From contig LUCW03001732.1 of the NCBI GenBank assembly GCA_001586965.3, positions 1 to 26,631 of the forward strand: a stretch of DNA of 26,631 bases, read 5' to 3'. The notes under the pieces were generated by a model, which was not told where the DNA came from, did not search any database, and saw only the letters and a list, made by a program, of their open reading frames with translations. Position 1 is the stretch's first letter, and every line of letters starts with the position of its first letter. This document shows positions 1 to 7,505 of the stretch, piece after piece. Position numbers and translations under genes: made by a program. This DNA comes from Sphaeroforma sirkka. Taxonomy: Eukaryota > Opisthokonta > Ichthyosporea > Ichthyophonida.

Positions 1-56
1 AATAGTATTTTAGTTTAATATAGTTTGAAACCTAGTAATTTCCATCGAAGTTTACA
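1..56 (+). repeat. 3' end fragment of a family-1 LTR
   Basis: The first 56 bases match the last 56 bases of the full LTRs at 471-1067 and 13897-14494, ending in the same GAAGTTTACA terminus. The rest of this LTR lies outside the window. The sequence after the terminus (GGTGTCATTGTGG) does not match what follows the LTR at 1067. Confidence 0.85.
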
Positions 57-470
57 GGTGTCATTGTGGTTGATTTATCAAAATTGGAGATTTCCACATA
101 AGAAAATCATCCTGGCGTCGGGACCTCACACCGACACGAAGCTGTCTCACCATAGTATCTATATAAATGAAGTAATAACACAATACACAACATATAAAAA
201 TGTCTATGAACACAAGCTCAAAAAGGACACGTATAGTAAGCATTCAAGACACACCCAGCTACAAGCTGCGATCACATTGATGAGCATGACAAATCAACAT
301 TAATTTAATAATAGTGGTTGTACACCAGAGTCGCGTCCAGCAACAGGTGAATCACCATGACATTGATTGACGCATCTATTAATCACATACAGAGGATAAT
401 AGATATCGATGGGATGAATCACAAATACATTGATAATTAAGCGCACTTAAGAAACATCGATGTGTCGCAT
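57..470. other. unassigned DNA between two LTR ends
   Basis: This stretch lies between an LTR 3' end and the start of the next full LTR. It is AT-rich and carries only short open frames with no recognisable motif. It could be leader sequence of an upstream element or host DNA. GGTGTC directly after the LTR end recalls GGTGTCGGC at 5905-5913, which also precedes a retroelement-like gag frame; that resemblance is weak. Confidence 0.4.
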
Positions 471-1067
471 TGTAGAAATACGGCCTCCGGTCAGTCTAAA
501 ATATCAAGATCAATTGAGATAATACATTGGTTTTTTTATTTGTATTTTAAATAATTTAGTACAAGCTCTTTTTCCAATATTTCCAAAGTGTTCTAAATTC
601 ACTTTGATGGCTCCAATAGCCTGAGTATTTGGTATGACTCATCTACTTGGACCTATTTGAGACATTAGTAGATGTAGGATATTATAAACTAAATTTTATA
701 ATCTCCGAACTACTACTTATAGATTTTGATCCTCCGCCAATCTCCAAAATCCAATAAGTCTTTTTTTTTTTTTAACTTTTCTTCAGATGGAACTTTATTT
801 ATATCAGCTAATGTATTAACGTGACTTACGTTATTATGTCTATTTACAAATTAGGCAAGTGGTCATGAACACTTAGTACTTCTAGTGAAAATTATTCAAT
901 AAAGAACAGCTAGAGGTACGCCCTGTGTGATCGAGGATATTTAGGCTCTTAACAAGAGGCAGTCCCGATCATTCTTACACAAGCTACCACTGCTAAATCC
1001 TAACTGACTAAATTGTATTTTAGTTTAATATAGTTTGAAACCTAGTAATTTTCCATCGAAATTTACA
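471..1067 (+). repeat. Family-1 LTR, full length, plus orientation (upstream of gag copy A)
   Basis: The 597-bp repeat starts TGTAGAAATACGG and ends ATTTACA. It matches the 598-bp repeat at 13897-14494 in the same orientation, with only a handful of substitutions plus homopolymer length changes. It contains an AATAAA signal at 898-903 and lies 80 bp upstream of gag. The two LTRs bracketing 471-14494 could be the 5' and 3' LTRs of one insertion, but five-base flanks (CGCAT before, CAGCG after) do not match as a target-site duplication. Confidence 0.9.
898..903 (+). promoter_or_regulatory. AATAAA polyadenylation signal in LTR
   Basis: AATAAA lies about 165 bp before the LTR 3' end and is preserved in the other full-length plus-strand LTR (14325-14330). 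This position is normal for the R region of a Ty3/Gypsy LTR. Confidence 0.5.
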
Positions 1068-1147
1068 TATTTTTTCAGTTATTTAGTAGTTACAGTAGTG
1101 TACTGCTTCTAGACTGTCTGACATCGATTTACTATCCAGCAAATACT

Positions 1148-1800
1148 ATGGCTAAGGGTGCTTCTAAAGGCAAGGAAGCCGCTAGCTCTAAGCCTGCTAA
1201 GCCTGCCGAGGTTCCTGAGGTCCCTGTGGAAACACCTAGCCTGTCTGGAGTTGAGCCTGCCGAGGAAACTGTTGCGGAAGCCAATTCTGAGGTTGGTACA
1301 GAGGATTATTCCGAGGATGACTCGTCGGATCCTAAAGCCTTGGAAGAAGAGGTATCTACTACCGCGGAAAGGCTCGCCAGCGTCCGTGTATCACCTAGGA
1401 GTGAAGCTCAGGACCCCAGCTTGCCCCCCCTGACCACGTGCCGTCAAATATTGGGGATAAACGTCGAAAGGCTGGAAAATTCGTGGATACGAATGTCGGG
1501 GACATTATAACTCCACATCTAAAGGACACTCCAGCACAAATCCGGCGTGAAAAGGAAGCATTGGACCTGTCCGAAAATTTCGGTTTCGCCATCGATGGAG
1601 AAGCCATTCCATCCAACTCAAATCTTGGGGCCGAAGTTGAGGACACCATGACTCAACAACGAGTGGTTGGATCCTCTCAATCTCGACGCCAATTGAACCG
1701 CACTGAAGCGCTCTTGAAGGAGCTAGCGGCAGCAGCAGTTGTGGACCCCTCTATCGTGTCCCACTTGGCTGATATTCTTCCTATACCGAAGAAGAAGAAA
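1148..1800 (+). CDS. Gag N-terminal region, family-1 copy A (frameshifted)
   Basis: This is the N-terminal part of the structural polyprotein that forms the virus-like particle. It starts at ATG 1148 (MAKGASKGKE), which copy B shares at 7506. The first 90 residues are low complexity: a basic K/A/S-rich head, a P/E/V-rich stretch, then an acidic segment around EDYSEDDSSD. The frame breaks at a run of seven C around 1423-1430, where copy B has five C, and coding resumes in the next frame near 1438 (MPSNIGDKRRKAGKF), continuing to a lysine run at about 1790-1800. A tRNA-like antisense sequence follows immediately. The frameshift may be a sequencing error. No zinc finger is present in this part. 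Confidence 0.7.
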
Positions 1801-1872
1801 ATTCGGGCCCAGTTTCGAACCCGAGACCTACTGGTGTACCAGCCAGTATGTTTACCACTAAACCAGTTACCA
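1801..1872 (-). other. Antisense tRNA-like sequence inside gag (copy A)
   Basis: Read on the minus strand, this stretch has a good A box (TGGTTTAGTGG, 1865-1855), a B box (GGTTCGAAACT, 1821-1811) 33 bp further on, and a TTTT run just past the 3' end. It can form a D-arm (GTTT/AAAC), an anticodon-like stem (ACTGG/CCAGT) with an eight-base loop, and a T-loop TTCGAAA. The acceptor ends do not pair and the T-stem is damaged in this copy, so it is not a working tRNA. A tRNA pseudogene or the head of a tRNA-derived SINE is the best reading. It sits exactly where the gag frame changes, and copy B carries the same insert. Confidence 0.55.
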
Positions 1873-3182
1873 CTGGTGAGAGAGGAAATATTTCAAAATT
1901 TAATCTCTATAGCTTTGATGCTACCATTGACCATCCTCTTGACAAACCTAACCCTGTCAGAGGATATGATCGTATGGAACTCGATGAGGCTTACCATCCT
2001 CGTAATATCGACCCTCATTTGCCAACTAACCCTGGTAATCACGATTTTGGCAATCGCTACACCAGTACCTCGTTAGAGAGTTCCCGCTCTAATCCTGAGG
2101 ATGAGGAAGTGAGAACCAGTCATACTCGTCTCAGGCTATTACGCTCTGGTATGCAAGTCCTTGAGGACCGTCTATTGAATGACTCTGACCTTGACGATAG
2201 GAAAGCGGATAACATTCGCTATCTAATCGATAACAAGAGAAAGGAAATAGACACCATCTTGGCACTAGCAGCCCGTAGCACTGAGCATGAGCCTCGTGAA
2301 CACTTAGAACCAAGCTTTATAAAGCAGCTAGGTAACGCGCAGGCTGAGGTCGATTTCTCTACTAATGAGAGTACAGTGGAGACACTGAAGGCCTTCGACC
2401 AACTTAAGGAGTCTGCCAGCCTTAGGGATAAGCAGATGATGAATGCCTTTATTCATTTCTGTGAGCCAGGTGAATGGCGAACTATCTTGAAGGCTCATGA
2501 GCCCAACTGGAAAGCCCTACCCTGGCACCAGTTGCGTGATAATATACTTAACACCTTTTTTGAAGATGCACGTGACCGTGAACTTCTAGAGTCTCGCAAG
2601 TTCTTTGCGAACGATACCACTATTCGAGGTGCTCTAGCTCATATGACACATATGAATACTCGGATGGGTGGTCGTACCTATACTGGCGAATATTTATTAA
2701 TTTGTCAGATGATGGAGACTCTGGGAGCTAACCTCTTTAAGAAAGTCAATGATGACATCATCGCCTATGGTGATTTGCGATCTATGCTTTGGTCTGTCTT
2801 TGAGAAGATAGTTCACAAGCATACCAATCCCTCTACTAGAGTACTTAGTACCACGAGCTACACCCAGCCCACTAAGCGTAACGCAGTAGAGACTAATACT
2901 GCGCGTAGTACTAAGAAACCTCGCACTACTACTGGAGGGGGTACTGGCTCTATTTCTACCGAACCGAAAGGTGAAAAGAAGGTGAGAGCGCCTTGCAAGA
3001 AGTGTGGTTACAACCTCACAAAACGTAATGGCAAGTGGAATGGTAGACACGACCATGTTAAGTGTGAATCAGGCAAGCCAGATTTTGGACACTATATGAA
3101 AGAGTGTGCTACTTGCAAGGGTACTAACGGTTGGCACAAAGAGGATTGCAAGGAGTTACCGGACGTCCAAGTTAAGCACTGA
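1848..3182 (+). CDS. Gag capsid and nucleocapsid region, family-1 copy A
   Basis: This 444-codon open frame covers the capsid and nucleocapsid part of Gag. Its first 15 or so codons come from the tRNA-like insert, so the apparent ATG is probably not the real start. The middle is helical and charged (residues about 90-290), as in Ty3/Gypsy capsids. A basic linker (TKRNAVET, TKKPRTTT) leads to cysteine clusters: CKKCGYN with a later C, then CATCKGTNGWHKEDC, a zinc-knuckle-like CX2C...HX3C pattern that binds element RNA. The frame stops at TGA 3180-3182, and the protease continues in the same frame with no shift. Copy B has a nearly identical sequence with several homopolymer indels. Confident as Gag; the exact domain borders are inferred. 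Confidence 0.85.
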   Translation: MFTTKPVTTGERGNISKFNLYSFDATIDHPLDKPNPVRGYDRMELDEAYHPRNIDPHLPTNPGNHDFGNRYTSTSLESSRSNPEDEEVRTSHTRLRLLRSGMQVLEDRLLNDSDLDDRKADNIRYLIDNKRKEIDTILALAARSTEHEPREHLEPSFIKQLGNAQAEVDFSTNESTVETLKAFDQLKESASLRDKQMMNAFIHFCEPGEWRTILKAHEPNWKALPWHQLRDNILNTFFEDARDRELLESRKFFANDTTIRGALAHMTHMNTRMGGRTYTGEYLLICQMMETLGANLFKKVNDDIIAYGDLRSMLWSVFEKIVHKHTNPSTRVLSTTSYTQPTKRNAVETNTARSTKKPRTTTGGGTGSISTEPKGEKKVRAPCKKCGYNLTKRNGKWNGRHDHVKCESGKPDFGHYMKECATCKGTNGWHKEDCKELPDVQVKH

Positions 3183-3191
3183 CAGTACCAT

Positions 3192-3493
3192 ATGTGTGCA
3201 CTAGAGCAAGATTATGAGAAAATGTTCAATAAAATCTATACCAAAGGAGATGAACGTATCTTTCAAGCAGTTTTCGTAAATGGAGAAAAAGTTATGGCAC
3301 TATTTGATCCAGGGGCTGAAGTCTCTGCTATCTCACGCCGAGTAGCCTACGCTACAGATATGGCTGTCCATAACGAAACAACTGATTTAATCTTGGGAAA
3401 CGGCAAAGTTACTACTTGCGAACAAGCCATTGACTATGCACACATAATGCTGTCAGATAGAAGAGAAGTGAAGACTCACCTAATCGTTACTGA
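3192..3493 (+). pseudogene. Retroviral-type aspartic protease, truncated (copy A)
   Basis: The frame directly continues gag after its TGA stop and encodes the start of the Pol protease, which cleaves Gag-Pol. The active-site loop reads ALFDPGAEVSAIS, with DPG at 3306-3314 in place of the usual D-T/S-G. The frame matches copy B for about 100 codons and then stops abruptly at 3493, where an inverted LTR begins; the last eight codons before the stop are LTR sequence. Reverse transcriptase and everything downstream are missing from this copy. Confidence 0.85.
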
Positions 3494-4093
3494 TGTAAAC
3501 TTCGATGGAAATTACTAGGTTTCAAACTATAATAAACTAAAATACAATTTAGTCAGTTAGGATTTAGCAGTGATAGCTTGTGTAAGAATGATCGGGACTG
3601 CCTCTTGTTAAGAGCCTAAATATCCTCGATCACACAGGGCGTACCTCTAGCTGTTCTTTATTGAATAATTTTCACTAGAAGTACTAAGTGTTCATGACCA
3701 CTTGCCTAATTTGTAAATAGACATAATAACGTAAGTCACGTTAATACATTAGCTGATATATATAAAGTTCCATCTGAAGAAAAGTTAAAAAAAGAAAAAG
3801 ACTTATTGGATTTTGGAGATTGGCGGGAGGACCAAAATCTATAAGTAGTAGTTCGGAGATTATAAAATTTAGTTTATAATATCCTACATCTACTAATGTC
3901 TCAAATAGGTCCAAGTAGATGAGTCATACCAAATACTCAGGCTATTGGAGCCATCAAAGTGAATTTAGAACACTTTGGAAATATTGGTAAAAAAAAAGAG
4001 CTTGTACTAAATTATTTAAAATACAAATAGAAACCAATGTATTATCTCAATTGATCTTGATATTTTAGACTGACCGGAGGCCGTATTTCTACA
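3494..4093 (-). repeat. Family-1 LTR, full length, minus orientation
   Basis: This is the reverse complement of the LTRs at 471-1067 and 13897-14494, 600 bp, with both termini intact. On the plus strand it begins TGTAAACTTCGATGG and ends GTATTTCTACA. It lies in inverted orientation 2.4 kb from the 471-1067 LTR. Confidence 0.9.
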
Positions 4094-4516
4094 TAGCCCC
4101 CAGTAGCTTTTAGAACTACGAACGTACGTTAAGATACGATCTAGTTGGTAAAGCGAAAATCAAAGTAAAAACGGTTTCGGTCATGACTTATCGAGTAAGT
4201 ATGTGCCTATATGTACGAGTTCAAGACTCATGTTGTACTCTATGTCGTTTAGTATTTGGTCCAGTAACCATTTCCGATGTAGGCGCCTTACGTTTATTAT
4301 TTGGTAAGGTAATAGCCAAAGGCTGTTCTTCATTAGTAAGTAAGTTTGAACAATTTTCTGCACTGTTGGTAAGCAGATCAGAAAGTTTAGTCACGTAGGA
4401 AGTAGGTAGCAAATAGGGAATTTCAGATCCGTCAGGGTTTGTAGTCACCTGAGGAAACCCTTTTCGTTTATCTCGTGTGTTCTTATGTAAACGCTTATTC
4501 CATTTCTTGTTAAAGA
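4094..4516 (-). pseudogene. 3' end of family-1 pol and 3' noncoding region (inverted fragment)
   Basis: The minus strand matches copy B 13476-13896: the very end of the chromodomain-like region, the C-terminal Pol tail and the G-tract before the LTR. The tail frame is open at 4448-4221 and ends in the residues KRHRVQHES before its stop, with two short basic clusters (NNKRKAP, TKRHR) that could serve as nuclear localisation signals. The matching stretch in copy B is frameshifted near 13570, so this fragment helps define the true tail. Confidence 0.75.
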
Positions 4517-4798
4517 TGGATTTTGGAGATTGGCGGGAGGACCAAAATCTATAAGTAGTAGTTCGGAGATTATAAAATTTAGTTTATAATATCCTACATC
4601 TACTAATGTTTCAAATAGGTCCAAGTAGATGAGTCATACCAAATACTCAGGCTATTGGAGCCATCAAAGTGAATTTAGAACACTTTGGAAATATTGGAAA
4701 AAGAGCTTGTATTAAATTATTTAAAATACAAATAAAAACCAATGTATTATCTCAATTGATCTTGATATTTTAGACTGACCGGAGGCCGTATTTCTACA
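4517..4798 (-). repeat. Partial family-1 LTR (first 282 bp), minus orientation
   Basis: This matches the 5' half of the family-1 LTR. Its outer end (TTTCTACA at 4791-4798) is intact, and its inner edge is a sharp junction at GGATTTTGGAGATTGGCGGGAGG. It is the truncated 5' LTR of the deleted element above. Confidence 0.8.
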
Positions 4799-4919
4799 CA
4801 AGTCAGGTCTCAGTGATCCACAAATGAACAAGGAACAAAACCCAGAAGGTAACAACAGATCCTATGAGGCAATCCAAGACATAATAGGCGACCAGAGTAG
4901 AGCTAATAGAACAAAGTAG
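4799..4919 (+). other. Possible C-terminal coding fragment, unrecognised
   Basis: Directly after the inverted LTR end there is an open stretch of about 38 codons (HKSGLSDPQMNKEQ...) ending at TAG 4917-4919. It is hydrophilic and N/Q/E-rich with no recognised motif. It could be the tail of a gene cut by the LTR, or chance. Confidence 0.2.
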
Positions 4920-5450
4920 TATAATAATTCAATATAAAACAAGGTATCACACAAGAGCATCATATCATATCACAATAACAAGTCATTAACAATCAAATTT
5001 GACAAGACACACACATGGCTCGAGTGAATGTTAGTGTAAGCCATTAAAAGGATTTTTTCCAACAATATACACCATTAAACAAATACAAAAGGTCTATCAC
5101 AAAAAAATAGACCTGACAATGCGAATAAAATCGCACAATAAAAGGTTCGCACAACTAGCACAAATACAAAGAATATATTCGATACAGAGAATCAAGAGGG
5201 TACGAAACAACAGCCAAGGGGCGGCCGGGTCCAATACAAGTAAGAACATAACCACAGATTGGTATAGGACACAGTTCGGTAAGGGTCCGAACATCAACGT
5301 GACATCAATAGGACAGAACATCACAAATGACATCAATATCACAATGGTTTGGTATAAGACCGAACATCCATTGAGCCATCACACGTGTCAAATCAAGGCT
5401 ACAATCTCATATGAGAACATAAACATAGCTAAGACCACATATGACAAAGA

Positions 5451-5575
5451 CTAATACCACACATGATAAAATGATCTGAGAACTATTATCACACATGATA
5501 AAATAAGTTAGAAACTATTATCACACATGATAAAATAAGTTTCAATAAATTCACATGTGACAAAATAAGTCTAAC
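5451..5575. repeat. Minisatellite, about four units of 32 bp
   Basis: Units share the core TATCACACATGATAAAATAAGTT. The two central units (5483-5514 and 5515-5547) are nearly identical; the outer two are degenerate. The core contains a small palindromic step (ATCACACATGAT). Confidence 0.65.
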
Positions 5576-5850
5576 AAAAAACTGCAAATACACCTTCCCA
5601 ATCACAGGAAGGAACATAACAAGCTACCGCACAACATAGAACGGTAAAAATTTCACACGAAAGTGTAGCAAAGCGTGCTAACGGCAAAGGGTACTACACA
5701 AGTATTCAGCAAAGACAAGGGGGGTGGGGTTGAAGCGCTAGTTGAGAACAAATGTAGCACAAGTCTTTACTGTTAACCCGTGATACACACACTCCAACAT
5801 AAACAACTCAACATGTCAACCTAATGGGATGAATAACAGCAAACAGTGAA

Positions 5851-5913
5851 GCCGACACCAGGTAGTAGCTCGAGCCTACCCCCATCTAGCGGGGTACCAA
5901 TGTAGGTGTCGGC
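5851..5913. other. Branched hairpin flanked by GCCGACACC / GGTGTCGGC
   Basis: GCCGACACC (5851-5859) pairs perfectly with GGTGTCGGC (5905-5913). Inside lie two competing smaller hairpins: GGTAG/CTACC (5861-5880) and TACCCC/GGGGTA (5877-5896). It recalls a cloverleaf but lacks a T-arm. A structured RNA leader, primer-binding region or small inverted-repeat element are all possible. Confidence 0.4.
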
Positions 5914-6074
5914 AATGTGATTAGAAGAACATATGACAAGACAAGAACATATGACAAGGCAACTGCATTCTGGTCAGTAAGTTCGTATTCAGGTTGGAAG
6001 CAACAGCACCTGTAGCTATCGTAAGTCTACACAAGATGAGAGTAGCCATATATGATCAGTAACCTGGGCGTCGC

Positions 6075-6548
6075 ATGCCTCTAGTAGACACCGAGCTACG
6101 AATGAGATACGATGAGGTAATCAATGCACGTATTAATGACGAGGAGGACGAAGTAATACAAGTTAGTCAATACATTAGTGAGCTAGCGATCATGGGTTCA
6201 AGCTTAGATGATAAGGTTAACGAACCAGTACTGTCTAAATTACTATAGACCTAAGAATTTCCGAAGTTATCGAAAGGTAGTTCCTTCAAAATAGAAAATT
6301 GTGAAGACATTATAGAGTTTACTACGCAATTCAGAGACCTGTTCTTAGCTAAGTTCATGCTTCTATGTCAGTATCCAGCACTAGAGAGATATCTATTAGA
6401 TTTTACTGATGCATCTGAAAACACCAAGGGGCTTTTCAATGAGATACGAGACTCAACAACACAGATCACAAAGCGCCACACTGATCCAGAGCAATTCGAT
6501 AAAATTATTATTGATAGATTCAGACATCACCCAGCAGACTATCAATGA
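6075..6548 (+). pseudogene. Gag-like fragment of a different retroelement
   Basis: One reading frame runs from ATG 6075 (MPLVDTELRMRYDEV) to the stop after ADYQ at 6548, interrupted only by TAG 6246-6248 and TAA 6252-6254. The order of features resembles family-1 Gag: a charged helical stretch (INDEEDEVIQVSQYI), a linker, then a capsid-like helical segment (DIIEFTTQFRDLFL, LERYLLDF). Sequence identity to family 1 is low, so homology is inferred from pattern and position only. It ends 10 bp before an inverted family-1 LTR fragment. It might be the missing gag of family 2, which begins here only at its last zinc knuckle (14495), but that cannot be shown. Confidence 0.4.
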
Positions 6549-6558
6549 CATGGAGAAC

Positions 6559-7460
6559 ATTGAATTATTTTCACAGGAAGTACTAAGTGTTCATGACCAC
6601 ATGCCTAATTTGAAAATAGACATAATAACGTAGGTCAAGTTAATATATTGGCTAATATAAATAAAGTCCATCTGAAGAAAACTTAAAAAAAGAAAAAGAC
6701 ATTGGATATTGAAGATTGGCGGGAAGACCAAACCTTGTAAGTAGTAGTTCAGATATTATAAAATTTAGTTTATAATATCATACATCTACTATCGTCTCAA
6801 ATGGGTACAAGTAAATGAGTCATACCAAATACTCAGGCTAATGGAGCCTTCAAAGTAATTTTAGAGCACTTTGGAAATATTGGAAAAAGAACTTGTATGA
6901 AATTACTTTAAATGCAAATAAAAACCAATATGTTATCTCATATGATCTTGATATTTTAGACTGACAGGAGGCCATATTTCTACATAGCCTCCAGTAGCTA
7001 ATAGGGCTACGGACGTACGTGATGGTACGATCTAGTTCGTTAAGCGAAATCCAAAGTGAAACGGTTTCGGTCATGGCTTATCGAGTAAGTATGTGCCTAT
7101 ATGTACGAGTTCAAGACTCGTGTTGTACACTATATCGTTTAGTATTTGGTCCAGTAACCATTTCCGATATAGGTGTCTTACGTTTATTACTTAGTAATGT
7201 AATAGCCAAAGGTTGTTCTTCATTAGTAAGTAAGCTCGTCCTCCCGCCAATCTGCTCTGTTGGTAAGCAGATCAGAAGGTTAAGACACATAGGAATTAGA
7301 TCGCAAATAGGGAATTTCATATCCATCCGGGTTTATAATCACCTGAGAAAACCCTTTTCGTTTATCTCGCGTGTTTTTATGTAAACGCTTATTCCATTTT
7401 TTTTATTAAAAATACGAAGAAAGTCGTGAGATTTACGAAATGCATCGGAGGTTAGCCAAG
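6559..7460 (-). mobile_element. Inverted 3'-terminal family-1 fragment (partial LTR plus pol tail)
   Basis: On the minus strand this contains the pol 3' end and tail (7460 back to 6985) followed by the first 426 bp of the 3' LTR (6984 back to 6559). It is more diverged than the 3494-4798 copy. The LTR end after the AATAAA region is missing. The tail frame is interrupted by a 16-bp patch identical to an LTR segment (7238-7253, GTCCTCCCGCCAATCT). Internal homology reaches copy B position about 13428, further upstream than in the other inverted copy. At 7461 it joins filler DNA and then gag of copy B. Confidence 0.75.
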
Positions 7461-7487
7461 TGTGACCGTCTTCGGATGCTTTGTCAA
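7461..7487. other. 27-bp filler at the inverted-fragment / gag B junction
   Basis: These bases match neither the inverted fragment nor the leader upstream of gag in copy A. Such filler is typical of end-joining or template switching. Confidence 0.45.
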
Positions 7488-7505
7488 TACTATCCAGCAA
7501 TTACT

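Larger units (their letters stand above)
3494..4798 (-). mobile_element. Internally deleted family-1 element, minus orientation
   Basis: Read on the minus strand, this 1.3-kb unit starts with the first 282 bp of the family-1 LTR (4798 back to 4517), jumps directly to the last 420 bp of the internal region (end of pol, G-tract), and ends with a complete 3' LTR (4093 back to 3494). Both outer termini (TGTAG and TTTACA) are intact. One deletion that removed the LTR second half, gag and nearly all of pol would produce it. It could be a non-autonomous derivative, but flanking bases (ACTGA left, CAAGT right) show no target-site duplication. Confidence 0.7.
4920..6074. other. AT-rich noncoding DNA, possibly LTR and leader of a third retroelement
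   Basis: I see no convincing gene here. An open frame at 5119-5454 is N/I/T/K-rich without motifs and looks like composition. The stretch holds a 32-bp tandem repeat (5451-5575), a purine G-tract near 5720 (ACAAGGGGGGTGGGG), a hairpin-rich site (5851-5913) and a doubled AAGAACATATGACAAG (about 5925-5958). Since a gag-like frame begins at 6075, this may be the 5' LTR and leader of another element; the LTR ends cannot be set. Confidence 0.3.

Noticed and set aside
1801..1872. A functional tRNA gene on the minus strand
   Set aside because: The acceptor strands do not pair, the anticodon loop has eight bases, and each copy has a damaged arm, so it is listed only as tRNA-like.
3180..3182. A host genetic code in which UGA is sense
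   Set aside because: Tryptophan is encoded by TGG throughout and UGA also ends other frames, such as the family-1 tail at 13765. Readthrough at one site fits better.
5119..5454. A 111-codon open frame
   Set aside because: Its composition is N/I/T/K-rich, no motif is present, and the surrounding DNA has the same bias.
5451..5575. A CRISPR array
   Set aside because: Units are contiguous and degenerate with no spacers, and the DNA is eukaryotic.
5851..5913. A tRNA gene
   Set aside because: The outer stem has nine pairs, there is no T-arm or B box, and the inner hairpins overlap.
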